Assembly (NCBI GenBank): GCA_943789505.1
Contig: CALSUJ010000001.1
Span: forward strand, 248,001 to 312,000
Source of the DNA: an uncultured Flavobacteriales bacterium
GTDB lineage: Bacteria; Bacteroidota; Bacteroidia; Flavobacteriales; BACL11
DNA length: 64,000 bases
Direction of reading: 5' to 3'
The translations under genes were made by a program, and so were the position numbers. This document shows, piece after piece, positions 31,401 through 40,473 of the stretch; within the stretch, counting starts at the first letter, position 1; every line of letters begins with the position of its first letter. The notes below the pieces were generated by a model. It worked only from the letters and a program-made list of their open reading frames with translations, was not told where the DNA came from and ran no database searches.

Positions 31401-33566
31401 GTTTGGTGTAGAAAAATTAGAAATACCACCAGCTAAAATTTGAGAATAAGGAGGTACTGATATAGTATAGTTAGGAGTTCCTCCAGCAATATTTAATTCA
31501 ATTCCTCCGTCATTTCCATTAAAACAATTTACATCAGAAATTGTTGGGATTACAGAGATTGCAGTAGGTTCTGTTATGGTAATGACATCAGTAATAGTAC
31601 ATCCATTTCCATCTGTAATATCTACAGAGTAAATCCCTGCATTTAGATTGAAGATGCTATCGCTAGTTGCAAGAGTATTCCATAAGTAAGTAGCAGGAAG
31701 ACCAAATGTGTTAACACTTGCAAATCCATCATTTGAACCAAAGCAACTTATATTATTATAGATAACAGAAGCAGTAAATATTGGAGGTTCATTTACATTG
31801 AAATATTGACTACTTGAACAGCCTGCTGAATCGGTAACCATAACATTGTATATTCCATATGAAAGATTAGTAATATTTTGTGAGGAATCTCCTGTGTTCC
31901 AAAAATATGAATAAGGACTTTGATTGCCTGTAACTGACAAATTAATATTACCATTGCTGAGTCCATAGCATGAAACATCAGTGATGTTAGAGGTAATAAC
32001 ATCAGAAAAGCTATTTAATATAATTTGATATTGAAAAGAAAAATTTCCAGGAGTAGGGCAAGCGCTATTTGTTACATCTACAGTGAAATAATATGGACTT
32101 CCAGCTGTATCAGCTATTGATGGTGTCCAGTTAAATGTACCAATTGGATTTAAAGAATTATTATTCGTTATATTATAAGTTGCTCCAGGTATTCCATTGT
32201 TCCATGACATAGTCACTAAGGCTCCTTGATTTGTAGTATTGCAAGTTGTGCCGCCTGAAGTAGAAAAATTATTTGAACCAAATGACCCTCCAAACCATGA
32301 GTTTGCTAAAGTTCCAGAGGTAGTTCCAGATAGAGTTTGATTCCCAGTAATTGAATATGTGCCTCCATTCCATCCATCTCCCCAAGAATCATACATGTTA
32401 AAAACTAAAGGGCCAATAGGTACACAAGCTGTTATTGTATAAGAATTATAATTTCCATAATTATTTCCTGAAGCAACTATTGTTCCAAAAGAAGTTATAT
32501 CCCAAGAGATTTCACTTCCCCAGGCTTGAGTATTTATTGTAATGGTTATTTCTGAACTTGCAGGTGGTGGTGGTGGTGGTGGATTAATAGTGTTGATAGC
32601 AAAATTAATATTTTGCAATCCATCTGGACATATATCAATAGTATAGCTATTGAGATCATTAATATCTACTATATTATTCGAATCAATTCCTGACAATGTA
32701 GGGGGTGTAATTGCACCACAATTAAATACATTAATTTGGATATCTCTAATGATACTTCCTATTAGAATACCATTTCGGTATTCACTTACCTTAATTGCTA
32801 ATATCCCAGATAAAACACTAGTAGGAGTAACACATAAGTTTCCTGTAATTGGATCAAATGAAGATCCTCCTCCGACTGGATTTATTGATGAATATGGTGC
32901 GATAAAATTAACTGTTCCACCATTGTTAGAATTAAGTGGGGTTATTAAAGAGTAGACTAAAGAATCACCATCTAATTCAATGGCACCATTATTATAGCAG
33001 TATAAATTACCAGCACATACAAATGGTGTAGGGTATTGTGTGAAAGTAGGTGAGTTATTACAATATGTTGTGTTGTTTATTGTAGCTTCAACACATAAAT
33101 CTTGATTACCTGGATTATTAATAGTATTTATTGCTGCATTTCTTGCAGCTTCACACACTGAGAGCACCCAATTAGAGCAATGTGCTAATGTTATTATTCC
33201 TTCATATGTATATTGCTCTATTCCAAAACCAGATCCTCCATTGCAATAAGATGTGCAATTTGGGTTTATATCAATTGAGGAACCTACTTGATTGAGATTT
33301 ATTGTATTTGAACCACAAGAAGATGAAAAATCTAATTGAAGAGATGAAGGGGCTGGTATCCCTTCACAATCTCTATAGAATTTCAGTGTAACTTTATAGG
33401 TGTCTGAAGAGCTGCCTTGTGATATGCATTCATAAGAAATATCCATCCCTGCCGCATGAGAAGCCAAGGTGTCACTAGAGAATGAAATTGAAATAAAAAC
33501 TATTAGAAAAAAAACGATATTTTTACTAGCCTTTTGATATGGAGAAAGAAGAAGTATTCTTTTCAT
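28410..33566 (-). CDS. Giant T9SS-secreted surface protein with SprB repeats and CDSYxW repeats
   Basis: A 1718-residue protein with a signal peptide (about 1-36). It has an N-terminal domain HAAGMDISYECISQ, common in gliding-associated proteins, a short poly-Pro linker (seven Pro) and a DSWGDGWNGGTYSI domain (about 330-440). Three SprB-like repeats follow at about 525-745 (for example ITDVSCYGLSNGNINLSV). Eleven repeats of about 45 residues with the core CDSYxWNG...GCDSIATLNLTI lie at about 750-1295. Then come another SprB-like repeat (about 1310-1370), a PKD-like domain (about 1545-1625) and a C-terminal type B sorting domain with IFIPSAFTPNNDGDNDSF and NRWGEIIFE. It is exported by Sec, then T9SS, and is probably an adhesin. 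The gene is intact. Confidence 0.93.
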   Translation of the reverse strand: MKRILLLSPYQKASKNIVFFLIVFISISFSSDTLASHAAGMDISYECISQGSSSDTYKVTLKFYRDCEGIPAPSSLQLDFSSSCGSNTINLNQVGSSIDINPNCTSYCNGGSGFGIEQYTYEGIITLAHCSNWVLSVCEAARNAAINTINNPGNQDLCVEATINNTTYCNNSPTFTQYPTPFVCAGNLYCYNNGAIELDGDSLVYSLITPLNSNNGGTVNFIAPYSSINPVGGGSSFDPITGNLCVTPTSVLSGILAIKVSEYRNGILIGSIIRDIQINVFNCGAITPPTLSGIDSNNIVDINDLNSYTIDICPDGLQNINFAINTINPPPPPPPASSEITITINTQAWGSEISWDITSFGTIVASGNNYGNYNSYTITACVPIGPLVFNMYDSWGDGWNGGTYSITGNQTLSGTTSGTLANSWFGGSFGSNNFSTSGGTTCNTTNQGALVTMSWNNGIPGATYNITNNNSLNPIGTFNWTPSIADTAGSPYYFTVDVTNSACPTPGNFSFQYQIILNSFSDVITSNITDVSCYGLSNGNINLSVTGNQSPYSYFWNTGDSSQNITNLSYGIYNVMVTDSAGCSSSQYFNVNEPPIFTASVIYNNISCFGSNDGFASVNTFGLPATYLWNTLATSDSIFNLNAGIYSVDITDGNGCTITDVITITEPTAISVIPTISDVNCFNGNDGGIELNIAGGTPNYTISVPPYSQILAGGISNFSTPNVLSAGNYSYTITDSSNCSYTGNVTLINPNPSTSITPITTCDSYSWNGTTYTSSIIQTDTLINQNNCDSIATLNLIITNSSLSNTTINECDSYLWNGINYTTSGLYDSLFTNSANCDSIASLNLTINYSSSSVLSNTSCDYYLWGITNQTYTNSGIYTQISTNSVGCTHIDSLILNINNSEISTDTLFACDSYIWNSNNYLISGIYTDTLTTSFGCDSIATLNLTISDTSSTLTLINECDSFIWIANGQTYFSSTIDTILSTNAYGCPNVDSLILNINYSNSSIDLQVACDTYQWIDGNTYTTSNNTATFLTTNTYGCDSLISLNITINNSTSSFLSDNNCISYQWPLNNQTYTNSGIYTYTSINTVGCIQTDTLNLTINSPNAGSGSINACFFYNWNGNTYSNSGIYTDTLYNIFGCDSIATLNLSISDTSYQTITETECTSYLWPITNTVYINSGTYIQSSFNANGCTHIDSLILTINNTTASYDTISNCDSYSWNGITFNTSGDYNFNLINSKGCDSIANLNLTISNSTSSSFSVSECDSYNWDGISYTISGTYIRTLNTINGCDSIVTLNLIIISGGFEITTNINITDVDCFGMNNGAINLYPSGGISPLTFSWDNAATTQNINSLTAGNYSFTITDSIGCTLDSTVSVSEPDKLIASFQANNEICRNDSISILIELTNPTYNYYTVQFYDSIQKSFIIDSSGVLIPEGIPFYIIPNFSNQIQLISVTDNNGCTSDINQPLDIIVNELPILEINQDDICVGTPSFTLNEGTPEGGDYFIDGQNTNFFDVENLENGAYTIRYEYTNIITNCSNSIEKIININPNPIADFSFSPQPADIDNPTILFVNESENIVNTKWILGDGTALTDELEFWHTYADTGTYNVTYAVRNQFNCSDTAKAKLIINPVYQIFIPSAFTPNNDGDNDSFKVEIIGQKEYLMTIFNRWGEIIFEEKNGEWDGKLNNNIVQNGTYSYTILVSDFKDKAFIYTGIVTLIK
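29680..31320 (-). repeat. Eleven tandem coding repeats, two alternating types
   Basis: Each unit is about 132-150 bases long. Type A has the core CDSYxWNGxxYTxSG and ends GCDSIATLNLTI. Type B has a CxxYLWPITNxTY-like start (with variants) and ends GCTHIDSLILNIN-like. Reading along the protein, the order is A-A-B-A-B-A-B-A-B-A-A. The paired Cys in each unit could form a disulfide outside the cell. Confidence 0.8.
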
Positions 33567-33601
33567 TGGGTAAAAGTAATTATAATCATAAAACTAATGA
33601 T

Positions 33602-33631
33602 CAAAGTATGTAATGAGTCTTATGTGTTCAA
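33602..33631 (-). promoter_or_regulatory. Possible promoter of the 1718-residue surface protein gene
   Basis: On the minus strand TTG is followed by 20 bases and then TACTTTG, one T short of TAnnTTTG. The element is 36 bases upstream of the ATG at 33566. The match is imperfect. Confidence 0.35.
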
Positions 33632-33672
33632 ATAGTCATTAAAAATTTAATCTGTATTAAATATACGTAGTA

Positions 33673-34782
33673 TTATCTAATTAGGTTTACTGTTCCATCA
33701 AATACTCTTTCTTTTCCATTAAAATCAATGATGACAATATTATATACATAATTACCGGTGGGTGCATACTCTGAACCATTATTTATTTTGCCATCCCAAG
33801 CTTGATCACAACCATACATGCAATATGTGTCAGTGTATTTATTTGTTTCAAACACTCTTGATCCAAATCGATCATAAATCGATAATTTATAATCTGTTAC
33901 TCCTCTAGTAACTGGAAGGAAGTGATCATTATATAAATCATTATTTGGTGTGAAGCCAGTAGGAATAAAACAACTAAATGCTTCATTAATAAATATTGAT
34001 TGAGTAATTGAGCTAACGCATCCACTATCAGAAATAATGTTAAGGGTTACTAAGTGAGTGTCAGCAGTAGCAATAAACTCATGAATGAATTTTGAATTAT
34101 TTACTATAGTATCATAAGTAATGTTATTATAGAAATTCCAAACAGCATTGCTATGTCCAATTGAATTATCTATAAAATTAACAAAAGGGTTATTAACGTC
34201 AGTTGGTTGAGGGTAAGCAACAAAGCTTGCAACAGGAGAAGGGTTTAAACTAATTGTTATTTCATCTCCTTTATCATCTGCAATACATCCCTTACTATCA
34301 ACTACCTCTGTTATTTGCCAGATTCCTGATTGACTAGTGCTTAATGCTAAAGGCGTGGAGTTTGTATTGATATTTAGAAATTTATTTTCTAAACCGATAG
34401 AATAACTTACATTATATGCAGGGGATCCACTATTAATTGTAAACATCATTTCAGTTGTACTTCCATCATCACAAATAAATCTATCATCAGTATATAATTC
34501 TGCTATAGGTAATGGGTTTGAAATAATTTCAAAATCCTTATCGAAAGGATCTTTATTACATCCTTTAGCATCCTTTAATGAGATTATATCATAGGATGTA
34601 TTATAAGTATATAAAGATTGAGGTATGGTAATTGAATTATTATATGGAGGTAATATTATAGGAATTCCATTTTTAATAAAGGTTACTTCCCAAGGAGCTG
34701 TCCCATTTGTAAATTCAAAGTTAATATAAGCAAGATCACCTTGACAAATTTCTCCAGTATCAGCAGTACTTGTTACAATCAT
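33673..34782 (-). CDS. C-terminal fragment of the split surface protein (type B sorting domain)
   Basis: A 369-residue reading frame without its own signal peptide. It continues the repeat pattern of the preceding frame (ICQGDLAYINFEFTNGTAPWEVTF) and holds a PKD-like segment (VASFVAYPQPTDVNNPFVNF). It ends in a gliding-motility-associated/T9SS type B domain: CFIPTGFTPNNDLYNDHFLP, YDRFGSRVFETN and WDGKINNGSEYAPTGNYVYN. Coding similarity extends upstream of the ATG to about 34800, so this is not an independent gene. Confidence 0.8.
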   Translation of the reverse strand: MIVTSTADTGEICQGDLAYINFEFTNGTAPWEVTFIKNGIPIILPPYNNSITIPQSLYTYNTSYDIISLKDAKGCNKDPFDKDFEIISNPLPIAELYTDDRFICDDGSTTEMMFTINSGSPAYNVSYSIGLENKFLNINTNSTPLALSTSQSGIWQITEVVDSKGCIADDKGDEITISLNPSPVASFVAYPQPTDVNNPFVNFIDNSIGHSNAVWNFYNNITYDTIVNNSKFIHEFIATADTHLVTLNIISDSGCVSSITQSIFINEAFSCFIPTGFTPNNDLYNDHFLPVTRGVTDYKLSIYDRFGSRVFETNKYTDTYCMYGCDQAWDGKINNGSEYAPTGNYVYNIVIIDFNGKERVFDGTVNLIR

Positions 34783-34792
34783 ATCGGCACTT

Positions 34793-37084
34793 TCATTTAC
34801 GTGTAAGTGTTGCCGAATTATTTACTGGATCAATAATTCCACAGCCATTATCATCATAAAATTCAGTTATAATAAAGGGATATATTCCTGCATTGTTTTC
34901 AGTGTATGTAATTAAATTTCCAATATTCGCACCGCTAAAAATGGTGCCATTATTATTGATGGAATATGAATCTGTACCATTAATTACTAAAGTGTAAGGT
35001 ACTGCTGGTGTGGAAAGATTTATAGGTGTTTGTAGATTTAATGGGATAGTATTTCCTTCACAAATCTCTGATGGTATAAAACTATTTAGAGTAATTATTG
35101 GTGTTTCATTTACTATTAAATTTATGTTGGGAGGTAAAATTCCAATACAACCGTTATCGTCAGTAAAAGAGGTGATAAAGAAAGTATAATATTCAGGTAA
35201 CAATTGTAAAACTTCCATATGAGTAGTGTTAATAGTTATCTGAGATAGAGGTGGGCTTAAAGGAAAACTATTAATACTATAATTATAATCAATGGTAAAA
35301 GGAGCTAGTCCCGAGTTAATGTTAAATGAAATTTCAGCATTTTCATTTTCACATATTGGGCTATTTGAAGAGAAATTTGATAAGGATGGATTCTCATTAA
35401 TAGTAATTGTAAAGTTTGGGGGTAATAAATTATTTGGACAAATATTACCTCCTGCATCTACTATGTTTGTTATTTGGATTAAATTACTTCCTATTGATAA
35501 TAATGATGAAATATCACTTGATGTTGGTGTATTTAAGATTGTTATTCCATTTAATGATGCAGAAGCAGATGTTGAATATGGTATTCCGTTAATTGAAAAG
35601 TCAATATCTATAGTTGGAAGCCCTTGCAGACCATTAAATATAATATCTAATGGTATTCCTTCGCAGAGTTCAATACTACTAGAATTGACAGTAATAATTG
35701 GAAAAGGGTCTACTGTAACATCTACAGTTGCACTAGAAGGAATACTAGTGCAATTATTTCCATCAGTAATTGAAGTAATTGAAATTGTTACTGGATTATT
35801 GTTAATGTCATAGTTAGGAGTAGCTGACCCTGACCCTGACATACCAGGATTTATTATAAATGGTGAGTAAATACCCATTGGAATCTCATTTCCTTGTAAG
35901 TTTATTGTAAAAGGAGGCGTCCCTTCAAGCATATTAACGAAAATATTAGTTGATATACTCTGAGGAACAACTAAGGGGTTTGCAGTGGGTGTTGTTGGGT
36001 CTATTTTTGGTTCTGGATGTATAGTTATGTCAGAAGTTGTGGAATAAGGTAAAGCTCCATTATTTGAGCATGAGCTTAAAGGGTTAGCAGGAACCAACTG
36101 ATATGTAAAAGAAAACGTTGTCGATGATGCAGGTGTTCCTAGATCAAACACAGGACTAGTTAGATCTATTGGGTTTGCAACGGCTATTCCATTGTATACC
36201 CAACTTCCAGTAATGTCTTGCGACCCATCTAATAATTGAAAAAGGTTATAGTTTGTACTTGCAATGTCATTTATACAAATTTCTATATTTGTGTTTGCAA
36301 TTCCAGAATTAGGCGGAGTTTCTGCAGTAATTAGAATGTTTGTAAATTCATCAGGGCAAATTCCTAAAACATCTGTTACAGTGTAGGTGTAGGATCCAAA
36401 AGGATCAAGAATATTACCTAAATTATCTGAAGCTTGAAATGTTCCGCTAGCCACTGGATTAACTCCATAAGTCCACGCTCCACCAATATCTCCTCCAGTA
36501 GGGAATAAAGGAGGATTATTAAGGTTATGTATAGTGAAGTCATCCTCACAAATAATATTTGCTGTAGTACTACCAGATTGAGGTGGGTTTACAATTAATA
36601 AATTAACATCAGTGTAAGCTGAACTGGTACATCCAGTTGCTCCTGCTCCTAGATCTATAATATCTTGGATCCAGTATGTGAAATTACCAGCTACATTTGT
36701 AGCGATAGTTACTGGTAATCCATTTGCAATGTTATTGCTATTTGCAGCTACTGTTACTGAATTTAAAGTTCCACTAGGATCAAAATATTGAATTTGAAAG
36801 TTACCCACTCCAGTAGGAGAAAAAATCAAATTAACATTATCATTCAAACATGCTTCATTTGCTGTAGCATTTGTGCTAAATGTAGCTGTAGGTATATCGC
36901 TGACAATTATAGTTATTTCTTCAAAATCTGTAGAAGGACAATTAACAGAAACATCTGCAGTATATCTTAATATATATGTCCCTGAAGATGTTGGAGTCCA
37001 TGAGCTAGGATTGCTGATTACTGTACCTGGTAAACCTGCAGACACATTAGTCCAGTTTAGTCCAGTATATGGATTTGGAGTCAT
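34793..37084 (-). CDS. Middle fragment of the split surface protein
   Basis: A 763-residue reading frame from the first in-frame ATG. The coding frame really extends upstream to about 37280 (ICLDGTTIDLNSQF and PTAGILPANPIK are in frame). It consists of repeated Ig-like modules of about 85-100 residues, each with a Cys-x-Gly/Asp-x-Asn start such as LCEGIPLDIIFNGLQGLPTI, ICENENAEISFNINSGLAPF and ICEGNTIPLNLQTPINL. It has no signal peptide and no sorting domain, as expected for an internal fragment. Confidence 0.8.
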   Translation of the reverse strand: MTPNPYTGLNWTNVSAGLPGTVISNPSSWTPTSSGTYILRYTADVSVNCPSTDFEEITIIVSDIPTATFSTNATANEACLNDNVNLIFSPTGVGNFQIQYFDPSGTLNSVTVAANSNNIANGLPVTIATNVAGNFTYWIQDIIDLGAGATGCTSSAYTDVNLLIVNPPQSGSTTANIICEDDFTIHNLNNPPLFPTGGDIGGAWTYGVNPVASGTFQASDNLGNILDPFGSYTYTVTDVLGICPDEFTNILITAETPPNSGIANTNIEICINDIASTNYNLFQLLDGSQDITGSWVYNGIAVANPIDLTSPVFDLGTPASSTTFSFTYQLVPANPLSSCSNNGALPYSTTSDITIHPEPKIDPTTPTANPLVVPQSISTNIFVNMLEGTPPFTINLQGNEIPMGIYSPFIINPGMSGSGSATPNYDINNNPVTISITSITDGNNCTSIPSSATVDVTVDPFPIITVNSSSIELCEGIPLDIIFNGLQGLPTIDIDFSINGIPYSTSASASLNGITILNTPTSSDISSLLSIGSNLIQITNIVDAGGNICPNNLLPPNFTITINENPSLSNFSSNSPICENENAEISFNINSGLAPFTIDYNYSINSFPLSPPLSQITINTTHMEVLQLLPEYYTFFITSFTDDNGCIGILPPNINLIVNETPIITLNSFIPSEICEGNTIPLNLQTPINLSTPAVPYTLVINGTDSYSINNNGTIFSGANIGNLITYTENNAGIYPFIITEFYDDNGCGIIDPVNNSATLTRK

Positions 37085-37256
37085 GCATGTAGGGCAGCTT
37101 ATAGATGGATTAAATTGAGAATTTAAGTCAATTGTTGTTCCATCTAGACATATTTTAATAGGATTAGCAGGTAATATTCCTGCTGTAGGAGCGTCTTCAA
37201 TAGCTACTTGTATTTGAATTGCACTTGAACTAGGACATCCTGGTTGTGGGCTTACT

Positions 37257-39197
37257 TCATATTGAAATGTATGATAGGTTCCTAGCTGAAGTTGTAGGGA
37301 ATATAGAAGGGTCTAACACGTAGTTAAGTCCATTGAAAGGCAGGCTTGGGTCAGGGTTTACACCTATGATGCTCCAAATTCCATTTAAATCAGGAGAGCC
37401 ATTTAAATTATTTGGAAGATATAAACTAGCAACATCATTTTTACATAAAGTTATAGGGTTGATATTTACCACTCCAGCATTTGGAGGATTATTTACCGCA
37501 ACAGAAAGTGCAGGATTAGTAATAGTCGCTGGACAACCTGTTATATCTGTTATGTTAAGTATTGAGTAGGTTGTATTCTGTGTAGGATAAAAAGTAATTG
37601 CTCCTGTACCATTAGTTTGGAGGCCTAATTGATTCAATTGATAAGTTACATTTGTTGGAGGTCCTGAAGCTGGTGTAATTACTAAATCAACATCATATGG
37701 AGCTCCTCCAACTAATATAAAATTAAGAATTAAAGGGTCGCCAGCACAAATTGCTGTATTCCCAGATAAAATAGCAGAAATTGGATTAGAGTTTGGCAAT
37801 ACACTTACAGTATCTATTGCTATACATTGCGGATGTAATGAGTCGTAAGCTGTTACTTCAAACAGAGTTGTAATGCCAACAGTTGCTACAGGGTTTTGGA
37901 CATTAGGATTATTTAACCCTAATGTTCCACCGCTAGTAAGATTTTGCCAGCTATAATTGTAGCTGGCAGTAGCAGGGCAAGTAACCGGTGTGCTAAAGTT
38001 TCCTGGAGGGCTACCTGGGAAACCTTGTAAAGTAAGCTGATTAGCCTGACTATCATACATTCTATACATGCATTCAGAAGCAGCATTACCCATATTTGTA
38101 AATATTGCTTCTAATTGATCACCATCAGTTACAGGTATTAAATAGCTAACTGATGCAAAATTAGCACCTGTAGTCATAGTGTAATTACTATATAATGAAC
38201 CATTAATATCAATATCAATATTATGGTATTGCTGAGGAGTTGTCCCTAAACTCCATCCAGGCTGATTTGTACCTCCAGGTAGATAGTTCCAAAGTTCTAA
38301 AATGTAATTACAATTTGCAGTTATTGTAGCTTGAGCATCTAATGTGTCAGATCCTGCGCAGACAGATGAAATAGTAGAAGACACAATTGTTGGTTGATCA
38401 ACTGCTACAAAAAAAGTTGCGGTACAAGTATCATCTACCCAGTTGGAATACATTAAATTATAAGTAGTTGTATCGTAAGGAGTAACTGTAATAGTGTCTA
38501 AAGCGTAACCTAAAGGAATATTTCCTCCACTCCAAAGTGAACTGTATCCAGTACAAGTAGCAATATTTACATTGTCAATTCCCCAAAAATCCCATGTAGT
38601 ACCAGAAGAATTTGTTTGTTGCCATCTAAATTGAGTAGTAGTAGTTTGAGCTGGAACTGGAATTGCAAAACAGTGATTTTGCCAGCCAGTGTAAGGAAAT
38701 CCTACTGGGTTAAAATAATTAATTGTTGTCCAGGCGCCTCCAGTGATTTTGTATTGAAGATATACTCCTTCATTACTTTGATCAGGACCGTCACAGGCTC
38801 CACCTTGCGTTTCTTGTCTAAAATCAAAACAAATATTCCCTCCACATGATGCGTCAACAGGTATAGTCGTTGCAGTTCTAGGAATTGCGGCTCCAGTACC
38901 AAACCATAAATGCACACCTCCTTGAGGGTTTGTCCCACAAGGCCCTCCTATAGTATATCCTGCTGAAATACCTCCTGGAGCAGCCCATAATCCACTTAAT
39001 GTTCCTGCAGAAAAGTCATCTGAGGACGCTCCTCCAACTCCAACTTGTTGTAGTAAAATGCTTTCTCCACAAGCTATTGAATCTCTTACCGCAACAATAT
39101 TAGTGACACATTGTGCGTTAGAATTATTTGTATTCACTAGAAGTAAACAACTAAAAATTATTAATGTTAGAGATTTGAAAGTAAAATTTATTTTCAT
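37257..39197 (-). CDS. N-terminal fragment of the split surface protein
   Basis: A 646-residue reading frame. It starts with a signal peptide (core LTLIIFSCLLLVNTNNSNAQ). Next comes a reelin-like/jelly-roll domain (about 55-210: GNICFDFRQETQGGACDGPD, YLQYKITGGAWTTIN, WDFWGIDNVNI). A beta-sandwich region with LELWNYLPGGTNQPGW follows, then an Ig-like module (AICAGDPLILNFILVGGAPYDV). The frame ends after TTSARNLSYISI, where the last 8 residues are out of the original frame. It could still be secreted but lacks a T9SS signal, so it would stay in the periplasm if made. Confidence 0.82.
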   Translation of the reverse strand: MKINFTFKSLTLIIFSCLLLVNTNNSNAQCVTNIVAVRDSIACGESILLQQVGVGGASSDDFSAGTLSGLWAAPGGISAGYTIGGPCGTNPQGGVHLWFGTGAAIPRTATTIPVDASCGGNICFDFRQETQGGACDGPDQSNEGVYLQYKITGGAWTTINYFNPVGFPYTGWQNHCFAIPVPAQTTTTQFRWQQTNSSGTTWDFWGIDNVNIATCTGYSSLWSGGNIPLGYALDTITVTPYDTTTYNLMYSNWVDDTCTATFFVAVDQPTIVSSTISSVCAGSDTLDAQATITANCNYILELWNYLPGGTNQPGWSLGTTPQQYHNIDIDINGSLYSNYTMTTGANFASVSYLIPVTDGDQLEAIFTNMGNAASECMYRMYDSQANQLTLQGFPGSPPGNFSTPVTCPATASYNYSWQNLTSGGTLGLNNPNVQNPVATVGITTLFEVTAYDSLHPQCIAIDTVSVLPNSNPISAILSGNTAICAGDPLILNFILVGGAPYDVDLVITPASGPPTNVTYQLNQLGLQTNGTGAITFYPTQNTTYSILNITDITGCPATITNPALSVAVNNPPNAGVVNINPITLCKNDVASLYLPNNLNGSPDLNGIWSIIGVNPDPSLPFNGLNYVLDPSIFPTTSARNLSYISI

Positions 39198-39644
39198 TTA
39201 CTTGATTTTTAGGTTAGTAAGCTCAAATTTTGTAAGAGCATTAATTTTATTTACACCAGGCATTTTATCTAAATCCAAAGTGAATTTTGAGAAAATACGC
39301 AAAGAGTTGTTTTCATTACATCTTCCTTCAAGAGTAGAATTAGCGGGTATTGTAATTTGTTTACGACTTTCATTATTATCAGTTTCACAATTTATACAAT
39401 TTTCATCATACCATAATTGCTCCTCCCATTCAATAGTTAAAATTTGATTGGTATAATTAGTTGTTTTGAAAGTTACAAATTCAGAATTAAACTGTTCAAT
39501 GTATTCACAATTCTGATAATCGAATTCAATTTTAATACTATCATTCTCAAAATAAGTTTGCCAATTAGCAGGATTTGATGCCGAAATAGTAGTCGATAGT
39601 AGAGCAATAAAAGCTAATACTATAGGATAAAAAAATCTTTTCAT
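39198..39644 (-). CDS. Small secreted protein of unknown function
   Basis: A 148-residue protein with a signal peptide (MKRFFYPIVLAFIALLSTTISA). The mature part is acidic with four Cys (NCEYIEQ, ENCINCETDN, GRCNEN), which could form disulfides. No known domain is recognised. The start at 39644 is chosen because upstream in-frame Met codons give a Lys-rich segment without a signal and run into the batE end. The next gene (the split surface protein) starts immediately after its stop. The function is unknown. Confidence 0.7.
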   Translation of the reverse strand: MKRFFYPIVLAFIALLSTTISASNPANWQTYFENDSIKIEFDYQNCEYIEQFNSEFVTFKTTNYTNQILTIEWEEQLWYDENCINCETDNNESRKQITIPANSTLEGRCNENNSLRIFSKFTLDLDKMPGVNKINALTKFELTNLKIK

Positions 39645-39744
39645 ATAATTTGTTTTTTGTGATAGCAACAAATGTACGAAAAAATGACTAAAATTCCTTT
39701 TTAATTTTTTATAAACATATGTACTCAAAACAAAGAGTATTTTT

Positions 39745-40473
39745 TTATAATTCTTTGATAGAATTTTGCGCAATCCAACCGCTATTTCCATTAGCAATTT
39801 TAATATTAATCCAATCGCCAATAGTATCTATTATTTCAACTTTACTTCCTGCATGTAGGGTGAATAAATTAGTACTGCTAATAGTTGGAGCACTATTTAC
39901 TGTTATTGTTTCAGAAAAAATAATAGCTTCTTTTTTAGTGAAATTATTATGGTAAGAAGTTTGTGTTATAAGCAAAATAATTACTGTTATCGCAGAAAAT
40001 ATTTTTGTAATTAGTTTGTTTTTTAGTGATGTGAATTGACTAATTAATTGCAATATAAAAATAAACCCCATACCAAAGAGTGTTAGAATTTGCCAAACTT
40101 GAGTGCTTAAATTCTGTGTTAAATTAATCCACCATTTTTTGTAAAAAAGTTGAGGTAGAGGTTCAATGCGATCAATAATCTTAAGCTTTACTAACTCCAA
40201 ATTATGTTTTGTTTTTTCATTATTGTTAAGTTGTAAGCTTTTTTCATAATGCCAAATTGCATTAGCCCAATCATTTGTTTTGTAATGACAATTGCCTAAG
40301 TTGTAGTATAGTTCACTGCTTTCCAATCCTGATATTAGTATGCTGTCGTAAAGTGAAATGGCTGCTGAATAATTTTCATTTACATATTGCTTATTCCCTA
40401 GTTCAAACACCTGCTCACTCGCAAAATTTTGTGAGCAAATAAAAAGGCTTAGGATAAAAATTAATCTTTTCAT
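39745..40473 (-). CDS. batE: BatE-like protein, TPR plus SH3 domain
   Basis: A 242-residue protein with a signal peptide. It has two TPR motifs (about 25-95: NYSAAISLYDSILISGLES, LYYNLGNCHYKTNDWANAIW), a membrane region (about 125-165) and a C-terminal bacterial SH3 segment (about 185-240: LHAGSKVEIIDTIGDWINIK). This is the final gene of the Bat operon and its start overlaps the batD stop by 4 bases. Bat proteins are linked to aerotolerance in Bacteroides; the molecular role is unclear. Confidence 0.85.
   Translation of the reverse strand: MKRLIFILSLFICSQNFASEQVFELGNKQYVNENYSAAISLYDSILISGLESSELYYNLGNCHYKTNDWANAIWHYEKSLQLNNNEKTKHNLELVKLKIIDRIEPLPQLFYKKWWINLTQNLSTQVWQILTLFGMGFIFILQLISQFTSLKNKLITKIFSAITVIILLITQTSYHNNFTKKEAIIFSETITVNSAPTISSTNLFTLHAGSKVEIIDTIGDWINIKIANGNSGWIAQNSIKEL

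Larger units (their letters stand above)
33673..39197 (-). pseudogene. Large T9SS type B surface protein gene split by two frameshifts
   Basis: Three consecutive minus-strand reading frames make one protein of about 1840 residues: signal peptide and N-terminal domains in the first, repeats in the second, sorting domain in the third. Reading past the first stop shows homologous coding sequence continuing in another frame (SAT-like segment, then GTYHTFQYEVSPQPGCPSSS and on into the second ORF). The frame change is at about 37283. At the second junction NNSATLT joins VNESADMIVTSTADTG when one base is skipped at about 34801. Each junction contains one base too many (or two too few). Whether this is true decay or base-calling error cannot be told here. 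Confidence 0.8.

Noticed and set aside
37240-37320. Programmed +1 frameshift at the first junction of the split surface gene
   Set aside because: The frame with homologous repeat sequence begins about 10 codons before the first stop, and no slippery sequence with a stop in the A site is found there; plain indels explain it better.
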